This document shows, piece after piece, positions 44,590-55,070 of a DNA stretch of 64,000 nucleotides (the stretch's first letter is position 1; each line of letters opens with the position of its first letter). The notes beneath the pieces are model-generated. The model did no database searches. It was not told the DNA's origin and saw only the letters and a list, made by a program, of their open reading frames with translations. Where the stretch lies: positions 1 to 64,000 of the forward strand of contig NW_026516283.1 of the NCBI RefSeq assembly GCF_025602895.1. Reading direction: 5' to 3'. This stretch comes from Polychytrium aggregatum. Its lineage: Eukaryota > Chytridiomycota > Chytridiomycetes > Polychytriales. The position numbers were made by a program, and so were the translations under genes.

Positions 44590-45262
44590 CTAGAAACCAT
44601 CGATGCAACAAACGATCCAGGAGCCGATGTGAGTAGATTCGGCGGGTCGTCGGCCGCCGTTTCGAGGTGGCTATGGTCTGGGTGGCCCCACGGCATCGGG
44701 TGTTGGACCAGCCCCATTGGCAGAGACAACGGCATCTCGTTGCTGCCGTCCTGGGGAGTCAAGTCCAGCGAGTCGCTTGCCGCCTACTATCGTTCAACGG
44801 GAGTCATGGAGCGCTGGCCCATCCACATGCACTGGAGTCTTTGGAGCCACGTCGTTGGGGCCATCTCGATCGTCCGAGTGGCGAGCACGGGTGACCAGCT
44901 TTCGTCCAGCACAGCAGCTTCAGGGTTGACTCGGAGCAGCTCGTTCGATCAACGCCATGCAGCTGCCGCAACAGGCCAGATCCCGCGGCGATAGGTTCTC
45001 GACTCATCAGAGGCATCGGTAGAGGCTCACCAGGTTTACAGGAGCCAGCACCGTCGACATGGCGTGTGTCTGCGCTATCGCTGGATGTCGCTGCGTTGGA
45101 AGGGGAGGGGAAAAAGCGAAATCTCGGGGGTTGCGGGCTTGTGCCTGCCATTTTGTGCATCCCGCGCTTTGATCGGGTCTGGCCGCTTGGCTTTTGAGCT
45201 GCTCCCTCCCTCCCCCGGCTTCTCAGCTTGCCTGCCAACTAACCGGCTACACCAACGGCGCC

Positions 45263-47061
45263 ATGGCATCCAAGCAGATCCTCGAGAAGCTCATCTCCGG
45301 CCAGGAAGCCGCCCACCTCGTCGTGCTCCAAGATACCACCAAGCAGTCCCATCTGCCGATCTTGCACGCCTTCCTGTCGAGCTCAATCTCCCGGAAGCAC
45401 GGTCTCGTCCTGGTCTGCTTGCAGGACCCGCCTGCTCGGCTGCTGCCGCTGCTGGGCAGCTATGCAAATGCAGTATGCATCGACCTATGTTCTCAGCTCC
45501 CGTCTTATGCGGCTTCCACCAAGCCTGGCCCACAGTTCGGCAGCGTCAAGATTCGGCCTGCACTGCCATCGGAACTAGGGGACGTGCTCGCATTGGAGCT
45601 GAAGCAACTCGGTAATGTCAATGCTCCAAACGCAAATATCCGTCCAGATTCCAGTCTTGCAATCCGCCAGATCGACGGTGGCTCTGATGCTGCCGCTTCT
45701 CGGATCCTGCCATCTCTCCCAGAGTCGCCCAAAACCACTGTCCTGTTCGACAGTTTCAATCCTCTGCTCGACTGGATGCCGCTTTCTCTCATCGCCGCCA
45801 CGGTGAAGAATCTGGCGTTCTGTACGAACGGTAAGGGCATCGACGGGCCGACACCTGTTATCCCAGGGTGCTGATCACCCTCATCGTAGTCACGGCCGAC
45901 ACCAACTCGATGGAAGCCCGCCGCTTGACCCAGCTCACTCCAACACCCAACCAAGCCAGACTGCCAATCTGCATCTCCAACGCATCGCTAATACATGTGC
46001 GCTTCGTTGGCCATGTCAGATTCATGTCGGGTTGTCCTGCCGATACACACCGACTCGCTTCCGGAGACCAAAACGCCGCTCTCCATCGAGTCGATCCTCC
46101 ATCAGCACATGAGCACCCACATCAAGATTCTCCATCTCAAAACCCACCTGAAAGCCATCAGCGATCCGTTCGACAAGAGCATCAAGCGAAGCCAGCTGGA
46201 GTTCCAATCGGTCGATGCCAATGCCCTGGAGTTCATTGTCGACCTTGAGTGGCGCAAACGATCGGGCAAGGCCATCAACGAGGTAAGAGACGTCCCTGGA
46301 TGCACATGCCCGTCCCTGCCATCGGATCTCCGCACGGGCGAATCCTGCTCGCCGATCTGAACGAAGGCTGACCGATATTCATCGATTCTCGCGGCATTCA
46401 GTTGTCGCTTGTCAGGTGCGGCGAGGCCAGCAGCATCACAATCTCATCTGCGGACCACCTGAAGCCTGCTCCGACACCAGATGCGGTCCAGCCCAACCAG
46501 TCGACAAAGGTAAGGGCCGGCGACAGTCCAGCCAACCCAAAGAAGAGCAAATGCGGCCGCGAGGGCAGGAGGGCCGTTCATGGTCAACAGCGGCCCCTAC
46601 TCCATGACAGTCGCCTCGAGACTGAATTGATCCATCCTACTAACCAACCAACCAACCACAGAGTGACCCGACGGCCAACCTGTCCTTCAATCTGACGCTG
46701 ACGGATGAGCAGCGCCAGGCCAAAGACCAGGTCGTATTGCCATATCTGGAGGCCCAGCATGAAAGCGAGTCGACTGGAGGCACGATCCACTACGACCCGG
46801 ACGAAGACGATGACTTTGACGAAGAGGTAAGCCACTACCGCGACGACAAAGGCCAGGGCTGCCATGAGCGCATTGGTCGAGCCGGCCATGGTGCTTCTGT
46901 CAACTCAGCACTCCGCAACGTTGTCGACCACGGCCCAACGATGCGAGCCCTGATTCCATGCCGATGATTCCTGGTTGGTGGGATGGCTGGGACACTCATT
47001 CCTCGCCTCCACCGGGCACCTCTCGCCTCCACAGGATCCCGACGCAGATCTGGATATCTAG
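45263..47061 (+). CDS. ELP5: Elongator complex protein 5
   Basis: Five exons, 45263-45830, 46020-46282, 46402-46509, 46662-46826 and 47035-47061, join in frame (376 residues). The N-terminus 'SKQILEKLISGQEAAHLVVL' and 'TTVLFDSFNPLLDWMPLSLI' match the RecA-like ATPase fold of Elp5. The C-terminus carries the diagnostic fungal tail: 'LSFNLTLTDEQRQAKDQVVL', 'PYLEAQ', 'GGTIHYDPDEDDDFDEE', then the last exon 'DPDADLDI'. Elp5 forms the Elp4-5-6 hexameric ring of Elongator, which modifies wobble uridines of tRNAs. No classical Walker A is visible, as usual for Elp5. The length is close to that of the family. Confidence 0.93.
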
Positions 47062-47372
47062 TTTATTGTGACAATCCCGGTCTGTCGGTCAATATCGACG
47101 GGACAACATCAAGCCGCTCTATCCCTGCGCCGAAAGTCGAAAGCTTTCGCCAAGTGGGCGACAAAATCGGGGATGGTCGAACAGCAGCACAAGGAAGTGC
47201 TCGTTGGCAGGACAGTGGGCTCGTTGACAGAACAGTGTGCACGGCAACCCCCCCCCCTTGAAATGGCGAGAGGTCATCAAAGGTTCCATGATGAACTTGC
47301 CGGCGCTGTGTCCCACGTATGCAGAGCCAGCCCATGCCAGTCGACGGTGGAGGGGGGCGAGCCAGAGCCTGC

Positions 47373-48016
47373 CTAGTGTTGATGATCATGGCTCGAGCAT
47401 GGGCCATCGCCGTGCGAGTGCGAGTGCGGATTCGGTCTGCGGACATTCTTTTTCCGGTTTGGATTTCGCTCGTATGCGTTGGGCCTGCGGGGATCGTCGT
47501 CCGAGTCCGAGTCAGACTCTTCTGAAGAAGACTCATCAAAGGCGCGGTTCTTTCTGAAGATACAGCAGACTGACCCGTTTCGTCAAAGGGAAGAGAGAGT
47601 GAGAACGAGCGAGCGAGCGAGCGAGGGTGTCTTTGGTTAGCACCGGGAGGGACACTTGCTTGCGATCACTTGGCAGGCGGAGGGGGCAAGGACTCTTTTC
47701 GCCTGTAGGCTCTCCCCGCATTGGCGAGACCGAAACAAGACCTACTTTTGCTGCTCTTTTTCCCCATTCCCTCGTTGTCCTGCACGGAGGCATCCCACTG
47801 GACCCGTCGGTTTTCCAGCACGCCTCCGGTCAGCATAATTGTGCCGACGATTTCGTCCTGGACGGGAGCAGATGTCAACGCAGGCTCGACCAGCGTTTGC
47901 GAACCCGACACAACGGCCGTGGCTGTTCGTGCGGCACTCTGCGTCTGTAAGGAGCGCCCGTTCCGAGGTGATTCGGTTGATGCCGAGGCCAAATCTCGGT
48001 GGCCAATATCCGACAT
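47373..48016 (-). CDS. YPI1: Type-1 protein phosphatase inhibitor, Ypi1/PPP1R11 family
   Basis: Two exons, 48016-47742 and 47553-47373, join in frame across a 188-bp intron (151 residues). The core reads 'GTIMLTGGVLENRRVQWDAS', then 'VQDNEGMGKKSSKSRKNRAF' and 'DESSSEESDSDSDDD'. This is the family's K/RVxW PP1-docking motif, the DNE-x-x-GxKxSK signature and the acidic serine tail. In most relatives a CCxxY-type cysteine cluster lies between SK and the acidic part; here it is absent, because the donor splits just after SKSR. A basic Arg/Asn/His-rich end follows ('RRPNAYERNPNRKKN'). By family it binds and inhibits PP1 (Glc7). It is convergent with ELP5, with about 310 bp between the stops, and immediately downstream of the channel gene. 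Confidence 0.88.
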
Positions 48017-48322
48017 TGTGATGAAAAGAAGAGGGCTGTCCCGGGATAGCGGCCAGTGCGGCAGCGGCAGATGAGGCTGGATGGGCTTTAGTGGGTGTGA
48101 CGGAGCAATTATCTTTGACTATGCTGGATGCGAGGGGGCGATGGATGCGATGGATGCGAGAGAGCGATGGATGCGATGGATGTGAAGAGCGACGGCGACG
48201 GACGGTTGCAAATCCGAGCAGCGTGTTCCAGAGCCGCATTCGAGCCAACGATCCTGCATCAACCAAGGCGACAGCCAGGGATGCTTGTGCTCTCTGTCCT
48301 TGCATCAGCCCCGCTCGCTCGC

Positions 48323-50980
48323 TCAGACATGCATCCAGGCTGGCTGGTCGGCAGACGGCTCGGCCAGCTTGATCGTCACAGTCGTGTCTCCATGGGTCAC
48401 TTCAATACCCAGATCCTCGACTGCCTCCTTGAGGGCCCACATGAACCTCGTCCGGCGAGCAGCCTTCTTTCCGCCGTCCTGCCAGTTACTCTTGTGCTCC
48501 AGCACCATCGTCACCCACAGCGACTTGCGATCCACAAGCTCGGAGATGGTGATTTCACAGGCTTCGCGAAAATCGCGGCTTTCTTGGCCCAGGAACTGCA
48601 GGATGCGCTCTTGCAGCGCGAGCAGCTTCTCCTTCGGGGTCGTTGCAACCACGGCGAGCTTGATCTCTTCGAGCTGATGGCCAGACCGCCGGATGTTGAA
48701 GATGTACTTGTCGATAAGGGTGGAATTTGGGACGTATGTTTCCTTGCCATCGACCTTGCGGAGCACGGTGGTGTTGAGGCCAAACTCTTTGACGAAATAG
48801 GCGTCTCCGTCAAGCTCGATGCGATCGCCAATGTCGTATGGATGCGAGACAAACAGAAAGATGATGTTCTCGACCAGGCGCTTAATCGTTGCGCCGACTG
48901 GGTGGGATTGATGGCGAACCAGACGAGCGCATGAGTAAACAGCACCAGCGGGCTCGATCCGACTGAAAGCCGACAAATGCTCGAAGCGAGATAGAGGAGT
49001 GCGCGGGGATACTCACTCGCAAACAGGACGCCGGCCCACACCGAGATGGCCACGGTCAGGAACTGCGAGGTATCGATGCTCCAGATGCCCAGCCACAGAA
49101 AGACGGTGATGATCCAGACAAAGAGCTTCATGATGTTGTCCAGGGTCGAAATGGCCTGCGACGAGTCCCTGAGCGACTTTTGGATCGAAGCCCGCTCCTT
49201 GAACACATGCACAATAATCTCCTTCATCTCGGACTTGCTTATGTCGCCGTTACCATCCTTGTCGAAGAACCGAAAGGCCGCCTGGGCCTCCTCCGGAGAG
49301 TCAAAGTACGGCTCAAAGTCCGAAGGCACCAGAAGCGAGGCGCCGTCGTGGCGGAGCGAGAGGAACAGCGTCTTGGCAAGGACCTTGGCATCGTGGACGT
49401 TGCGCAGGACGATGCCCGCCGGCATGCCGAGCTGCAGTCCGACCATAGCACCAATGGCGTGCGAGAGACCCGTCATCACGTTTTTGAAGAGGTTGGCCTT
49501 GGATGTCTGAGGGGAAGCATGGATGTCGATGCTCTCGTGAGACTTTTCGACGCTGGCTGGGATGGTGACATCTCTTCGGACCTTGCGCGACTTGTTGAGG
49601 TGTGCAAGGACAAGGAAGGCATCTTTGTTGGTCCGGATTCGGTCTCGGTAAGCTCGCTGGTGGTCGGTGTCAGTGTCGGCGGGGAGCGAGGGAGATCATG
49701 AAATGCAGAGGTTGATTAGTCTTGCGCCGGTCCGGGTATCGTCGTCTCCATTGTGTGCTCGCATCTGCGATAGAGTGCCGTGCATTTCCATCGCCCCTGC
49801 CTTTGCAATCGCACCACTTGCCCTTTACCTTGTGGAACGAAATTGCAAAAACTTGCAGCAGGAACTTTTCGATGCACCATACGATCGAGGCAGCCAGGAT
49901 CGAGGCCCAGATCAGCTGTATGATCTTTTGCCAGTCGTTGTTTGGGTCGATGTGCTCCGTAAAGATCGTTCCCCAGGTGATCGAGCCTATGATGCTCCAC
50001 TAGATGTCAGGATAGATCTGTGGTGTCAGTACGGCGCTGTGTGGTTGTATTCAGGGCGATCCTGCCAAGTCCATGCGAACTCACCATCAGCCACATCAGA
50101 TAGGGCCGCAGATGAGTCACGTAGTTGATGATCTCCTCGACTTTATTGGCGTAGACGTTCAGCTCCGATGCATCCAGCAGCACATCGGCAACATAGATGA
50201 TGATCTCGGGCACGATCCGGAGCAGCCATCTCAAGCCAAACCACGCTTTTGAATGAAATGGCACAGGGAGTCAGCAAGCAGATGCGAGGGTCGTGCTCCT
50301 AACATGCATGACACTAACCTGTCCACATAATGACACCGTAGACGCTGAATACAAAGACCGGGTATTGGCCGATGGAGAACCCGTTGGTGGCGACCTGTTT
50401 GTTCCAGGTCACGCTGGTGTCCGCTGGGGACCCGTGGAGTTGGGCGAGTGCAGGGTGGGCAGAAAGGAGGATGGCAAGGGAATGAACGGCCAGCGACGAG
50501 TCAGTGGCATCCTGGCGATCATGGCACGGGCGATTCACACGGCATCGACAATCGCACGACGATGATGGAGATGGTGATAACGATGGCGCGGGTCGTGTGG
50601 ATCCAAGCCATGCTGCTCGCAAGCAGATCCTGGTTCAGATGCAGAGGACGCATTTCAAGCATGGGCATGGAGTCTCCGACAGGCGATTGTTCCCGTCTCC
50701 TCGTCGTCACATCTTCCCACGCCCCAGCTCACACACACTTGCCTACAAAAAACAAATACGATATGATCCCAGGGATCATGATCACGGCGTCGCCGATGAC
50801 GATGTAGGCGACATCACGGACGGCAGCTGGAATGCGGTGGCAACATGCACAGCAGCGGCCAAAGATGGTTCTGGCGGCCTTTTCCTGCCGTTGGATGGAT
50901 TCGTATTCTTCAGTCTTGTCCCAGTCGAACTCCCCCTCGGGATTGACCTGGTCGGGAGACTCGTTTGCAGCGTCGCTCAT
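48323..50980 (-). CDS. EF-hand MscS-like mechanosensitive channel (Msy1/Msy2 type)
   Basis: A gene of about eight exons starting at ATG 50980 ('MSDAANESPDQVNPEGEF'). Well-supported exons include 50245-50085 ('AWFGLRWLLRIVPEIIIYVA'), 49999-49829 ('WSIIGSITWGTIFTEHIDPN', 'IIQLIWASILAASIVWCIEK'), 49656-49017 and 48897-48323. Exon 49656-49017 carries an EF-hand, 'FRFFDKDGNGDISKSEMKEI', with all calcium-ligand positions, then the pore-region helix 'IMKLFVWIITVFLWLGIWSI'. The last exon has the MscS beta domain: 'NIIFLFVSHPYDIGDRIELD', 'FGLNTTVLRKVDGKETYVPN', 'NIRRSGHQLEE'. Boundaries of the first two or three exons (50980-50319) are approximate. In fission yeast such channels sit in ER/perinuclear membranes and respond to hypo-osmotic shock with calcium feedback. 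Confidence 0.9.
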
Positions 50981-51249
50981 CAGTGCACAATCGAACTGAT
51001 GCCGCAGTGAGTGTGGGGGCGGATCGGCGCGATCGGTCCTGAGCGGCAGCGTCGAGTGCTGGGATCGCCGCTGGGATGATGGCTCACTTGCTGGGATAAG
51101 GAGGGGGGCAGGGTGCCAAAGCCCGCGCAGGTCGAGATCGGATCTGCCGCCCATGAGGCCGCCCGCAAGCGGAAGCGAGGGGGGGGGTAACTGGAAGCAT
51201 AGCCAAAACGAAACGAGATAGTTGTCAAGCACGAAGGCATGCACCACAT

Positions 51250-51403
51250 CGCGACATCAGCGTCAATCGACCGCCGCTACAGGAGATCGGCCAGATGTAT
51301 TCAAGACGATGCGCCTGCCCATCGGCATCAACAGATGTGATCAGCAGGCTTGAGTCGCTGATACCAGGGAAACGGCACATTGTCGTTTTTCTAGAACAAG
51401 CTG
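51250..51403 (+). pseudogene. Fanzor-B relic: C-terminal end and decayed right terminus
   Basis: CTACAGGAGATCGGCCAGAT, then GTATTCAAGACGATGC, matches the Fanzor-B C-terminal codons seen at 35.2 kb (CCACAGGAGATCGACCGAGT, then GTATTCAAGACTGTGC) and 14.1 kb. Downstream, ATTGTCGTTTTTCTAGAACA, then AGCTG and TA (51404-51405), resembles the right terminal repeat of the family. The relic is in the same orientation as the complete element, whose left TA begins only one base further on. It is strongly decayed. Confidence 0.65.
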
Positions 51404-51408
51404 TATTA

Positions 51409-51434
51409 CTGGCAATCCAATAAAAAACGGGACA
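51409..51434 (+). repeat. Left terminal inverted repeat of the Fanzor element
   Basis: 26 bp directly after TA. It shares the A-rich block and CGGGACA with the right end (55143-55170). The outermost ~12 bp differ between the two ends, and the same asymmetry is seen in the 35612 copy, so the ends are only partly inverted-repetitive. Confidence 0.85.
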
Positions 51435-51492
51435 CCCGGGTTTTTGACCATTCATCGAATATTTTGTTACCCAATGTTATCGCGCGCTGGCC

Positions 51493-52423
51493 ATGACCAT
51501 TCGCCACACATCCGACTTTCGCACCGCCGCATTGCGATGCTACGCCCTCATCCATAGCCTGCGTAAGGTCGCCTCCATATTCAGTGTATCCAAGAGCACC
51601 ATCCATCGATGGCACAGGATGCAAGCTGGATGACCCATCCCGGGTCCCAGCTCGCAGATCCACTTTCTTCGAGCAGGCATGTCCAGTCATTCGCACCCTG
51701 ATTGAACAGGACCCGTTCCAGACTGGTCCTGTGTTGCGATGCAAGCTCGAGTCCATCCTCCAGAGGAAAGTTTCACTCTCACTCTGCCACACTGCCATCC
51801 ACCGAGCAGGTCTCTCACACAAGAGGGCAACACACCTCTACAAGTCCAAGCGACTGGATGAGCGAGTGGCACAGTTCAGGGACCAGGTCCGCTCCATCGA
51901 CCCACGACGATTCGTTTTTGTCGATGAGACGGGGATCAGGAAATCCATTTTCCCTCTCTACGGATACTCACCGAAGGGTGCTCCGCTTCGCCAGCGCAAT
52001 CACATGAAGCACAAGTCTGTCTCGGCTGCATTTGCCATCAACCACTCTGGTGTGCTGCATCGCATGTACATCCCCACATCATTCAAGACACACTCGATGG
52101 TCGAGTTCTTTGAGCGAGCGAGCTTCCCAGACGACTCTGTGATTGTGATGGACAATGTCAGCATGCACAAGACAAGGGCTGTCCTGGACTGCATCGAGCG
52201 CCGAGGATGGTCAGTGATCTTCACCCCACCTGCCTCGCCCGACTTCAATCCCATCGAGAACTTCTTTGGGATTGTGAAGCATCAGTACAGGAAGGCAGCA
52301 GCGCTGAATGCGTCTGAGGGGTTCAGAGTCGGGATGGTGACCCTGTTTGAGTCTGCCGTGCGGAGAGTGCTTCCGGACGTCTTCCCACGGCTGATTGAAC
52401 GTGCGATGCGCTTCTGGGGTTGA
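51493..52423 (+). pseudogene. DD34E Tc1/IS630-type transposase, frameshifted
   Basis: ATG 51493 opens 'MTIRHTSDFRTAALRCYALI' and continues into a helix-turn-helix ('SLRKVASIFSVSKSTIHRWH'). At 51614-51616 the sequence is GGCACAGGATGC where both deletion derivatives have GGCACCGAGGATGC. The two missing bases shift the frame, and the remaining 270 codons continue in another frame to 52423. That part has the catalytic triad Asp (51922, 'FVFVDETGI'), Asp (52151, 'VIVMDNVSMHKT') and Glu (52256, 'SPDFNPIENFFGIVK'), with 34 residues between the last two. Apart from the shift the 310-codon gene is complete, so the damage is recent or a sequencing artefact. The family cuts and pastes at TA. Confidence 0.9.
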
Positions 52424-52512
52424 GTTCCCTCCAATCAAGCCGCCGTTCTCACGTTCACATCCCTGGCTTGAACCTCTCGGCGATTTTTGAACAGGGTCAC
52501 TTCCCCAACCAG

Positions 52513-52530
52513 CCCGCGCAGACGGGCTCC
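52513..52530. promoter_or_regulatory. Perfect 6-bp hairpin before the Fanzor TATA box
   Basis: AGCCCG, loop CGCAGA, CGGGCT lies between the transposase stop (52423) and the Fanzor TATA box (52543). It might terminate transposase transcription or be a regulatory site. Only one copy of this part of the element exists in the window, so conservation cannot be judged. Confidence 0.35.
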
Positions 52531-52542
52531 TGCTCTCGGGTA

Positions 52543-52548
52543 TAAATG
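52543..52548 (+). promoter_or_regulatory. TATA box of the Fanzor gene
   Basis: TATAAA lies 134 bp upstream of the Fanzor ATG (52677) and 120 bp after the transposase stop. It suggests the nuclease is transcribed from its own promoter inside the element rather than as a read-through product. Confidence 0.5.
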
Positions 52549-52676
52549 CCACACCTTCGTCCTGCTGCTTTCTTCCCTCATCTCGCCTTGATCTGATCAT
52601 CGCGCTATTGTACGATAAAAAAAAAGTCTCTGCTCTGACCAGTACCACTGGCAGGCATCCAGCATCCTCTGTCCCC

Positions 52677-55070
52677 ATGCCTCCGAAGCGCAAGGGTACC
52701 GGTGATGGCCAGCCTCGGCCACCCAGGCCCAAGAAAGCCAAGTCACAGTCGGAGCCTGTCTCTGGTTCGTATTCTGACCCCACGCATGCTTGTTCGTCTG
52801 TTGCTCCGTCGCTCACCACCACTGCTTCTGCAGATCCAATGGATGTCGATCCCACCGAGCCTGGTCCATCTACTTCCTCGAGTACCGGCAAGCGATGTCG
52901 CCAGTGCGATGGCACCGATCACGAGCGAAGCAACACCAACAGGTGTCCCGAATATCACCCCCTCAAGAGTTCTGTCGTCCCACTCGTGGATGGAAGGTCA
53001 TCCGCCCCTCAGTTCAGCTGCTTCAAGCAGACGATGGATGGCTGTTGTCTCAATCCCGCTCTCCGCGACAAGATCCAGGCCACCGTCGAGGCCATGACCC
53101 AGATCCAGTTCGAGGCATCCAGGCTGCTCAACCTGCACATCCTCCGGTGCATCGAGCAGGATCTTCCCGTCCCCGTCATCTCCAAGTCCACCCCTGCTTT
53201 CATCCGCCAATGCTTCAAGATTGTCGAGGCCGATGCCCTCTCGCCGACCGGGGACAATGAGAAATACAACGAGCATCTGGTCGCTTCCTTTCGCGACTAC
53301 CAGACCACTCGGCACGCAGACCTGCCTCCGGCCCCTCGTCTGCCTGATGGTGCTCACAGTCAGCTTCTCACACTGGCTGTCAACGCCTATGCCACCAACT
53401 GCACCACCCACCTCAACCTGGCATACTGGCGACTCCTTCGCCGCTTCTGCGCTGCCGTCTTCCCTGCCAACAAGCACAAGCACGAAGCCATCGAGGCCTG
53501 TCTCGAGCTCTTCGAGAAACCAGGGCAGACTCCACCCAAGGCCGATCTCGAGTTCCTCTATCCAGACTTTGGCCACGTCCTGGACGAGTTTCGGTACAGC
53601 AGCGACCAGGACCGCTTCCGGGCCCTCCACCGCCTCTCACACCATGTGGGTCTCCTCGCCCGAGACAAGATGGTCGACAATGTCCACAAGTGGATCGACT
53701 GTGACATACCCGCCCTCCAAGTCACCGAGCTGCAGCGCCAGGCCAAGCTGGACGAGCTCACTACCCAAGGCATTCCCTCCGACGACAAGAGGTTCACCAC
53801 GGCCAAGTCTGAGCTCGGCACCACCAAGGCCAAGATCAACAAGCTGGCATCCAGGATCAACTGGGCACTCAAGCAGCTCGCCGTCGACACTCCTCCGGCC
53901 GTGTGCACGATAGTTCCTCTATGCACTGCAAGGGCCAAGTATGTCAAGATTGACACGGTCACTCTCTGGCAACTCCTTGACACCGATCATCGTCTTGACC
54001 TCACCTGGGACATGCTCAAGGAAGAAGGTGAGGACGGTGTCAACAACCAGGATCGTCTCTGGCGCAGCTGCTTCAAGCTGCGTAGTTCCCTCTTCCAAGA
54101 GCGAGTCAGGGACAAGAAGCTGTTCAACTACGAGATCAGCACCGATGGCATTGGATGCACCATCGGCCTCGTCAAGTTTTTGCGTCGAACCGATCGCACC
54201 GAGACCTCCGAGCCTCCTCCGACCGCCGAGCAGCGCATCCAGGAGCACATCGGCGACCCAGACCCCAACCGCACCACTTGGATTGGCATCGATCCTGGAG
54301 TCGGCTCCATCTTCACGGCGGTCATCCAAGCACCGGGCCACCAAGACGAGGTGGTCTCGTTCTCCAATGGCCACTACCAGCACATGTGTGGCCATACGTC
54401 CAACACCAAGTGGCACAATATCATGAAGTATCGACTCAGCATCGAGACCTGGATGTCGACCACCCCCTCGCCCAAGGTGTCGTCCTCGGAGGCTTTCAAG
54501 GTCCATCTCACCCATGTCCTGCGACCGGAGCTGCGAGTGCAGCTCGACTTCCACCTTGGCAAGAAGGCCCGCCACCATCGCTTCACGGGCCACAAGAGGC
54601 GCCAAGTGGCCGTCGACAGGATGTGCAAGGCCATCGACAGGATGTGCAAGGCCGTCCTGAAGCACGCCCCGATACGGACCGATGTGGTGATCGCCTTTGG
54701 CAATGCGTCATGGCGACAGGGCAAGGGCTATGCATCCAGCCCTCGGAGGCAGCGGTTTGCTCAGTACTTTGAGCAATTCGAGCACCACCGACGCCGTCCC
54801 ACTCACCCTCACGGAAGCGTCAAGGTGGCCTCGACGAACGAGTTCAACACCTCGCAAGTGTGCTCCAAGTGCCTGGAGCCAGTTCGGTTGGAAGGACTCG
54901 ATGCGCCCAGTGTTGCGAATTCCCACTTTGTCAGGAGCTGCAAGAATCCCAGCTGCCGGACAGTGTGGAATCGCGACGTCAATGCGGCGCGCAACATGAT
55001 CACAGTATGCAGGTCGATTGTGGAGACCGGAGAGCGACGTGAGGTCTTCACTCGGAGGCTGCCAAAGTGA
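52677..55070 (+). CDS. Fanzor RNA-guided nuclease (TnpB homologue), intact
   Basis: A single exon of 797 residues; the open frame extends 69 bp upstream but without ATG. The N-terminus has nuclear-localisation-like basic clusters ('MPPKRKG', 'RPPRPKKAK') and a C-x2-C-x4-H-x7-C knuckle (residues 74-90). A helical region of about 400 residues follows. The RuvC-like domain begins at 'WIGIDPGVGSIFTAVI' (Asp539). The segment 'DVVIAFGNASWRQG' occupies the usual RuvC-II position but lacks the TnpB glutamate. A Glu is present instead in 'STNEFNTSQVCSKC' (Glu722), the alternative site reported for Fanzors. The zinc ribbon uses Cys729, Cys732, Cys755 and Cys760. RuvC-III is 'WNRDVNAARNM' (Asp767). All catalytic and metal ligands are present. 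Relative to the 3.4-kb fragment, a 21-bp tandem duplication (54612-54653) repeats the VDRMCKA heptad. By family it would cut DNA using an RNA encoded at the element's right end. Confidence 0.93.
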   Translation: MPPKRKGTGDGQPRPPRPKKAKSQSEPVSGSYSDPTHACSSVAPSLTTTASADPMDVDPTEPGPSTSSSTGKRCRQCDGTDHERSNTNRCPEYHPLKSSVVPLVDGRSSAPQFSCFKQTMDGCCLNPALRDKIQATVEAMTQIQFEASRLLNLHILRCIEQDLPVPVISKSTPAFIRQCFKIVEADALSPTGDNEKYNEHLVASFRDYQTTRHADLPPAPRLPDGAHSQLLTLAVNAYATNCTTHLNLAYWRLLRRFCAAVFPANKHKHEAIEACLELFEKPGQTPPKADLEFLYPDFGHVLDEFRYSSDQDRFRALHRLSHHVGLLARDKMVDNVHKWIDCDIPALQVTELQRQAKLDELTTQGIPSDDKRFTTAKSELGTTKAKINKLASRINWALKQLAVDTPPAVCTIVPLCTARAKYVKIDTVTLWQLLDTDHRLDLTWDMLKEEGEDGVNNQDRLWRSCFKLRSSLFQERVRDKKLFNYEISTDGIGCTIGLVKFLRRTDRTETSEPPPTAEQRIQEHIGDPDPNRTTWIGIDPGVGSIFTAVIQAPGHQDEVVSFSNGHYQHMCGHTSNTKWHNIMKYRLSIETWMSTTPSPKVSSSEAFKVHLTHVLRPELRVQLDFHLGKKARHHRFTGHKRRQVAVDRMCKAIDRMCKAVLKHAPIRTDVVIAFGNASWRQGKGYASSPRRQRFAQYFEQFEHHRRRPTHPHGSVKVASTNEFNTSQVCSKCLEPVRLEGLDAPSVANSHFVRSCKNPSCRTVWNRDVNAARNMITVCRSIVETGERREVFTRRLPK

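Noticed and set aside
52608-52676. Upstream extension of the Fanzor ORF beginning at TTG
   Set aside because: There is no ATG in this stretch. It lies between the TATA box and ATG 52677, and the conserved MxPKRK start is shared with the Fanzor-B relic.
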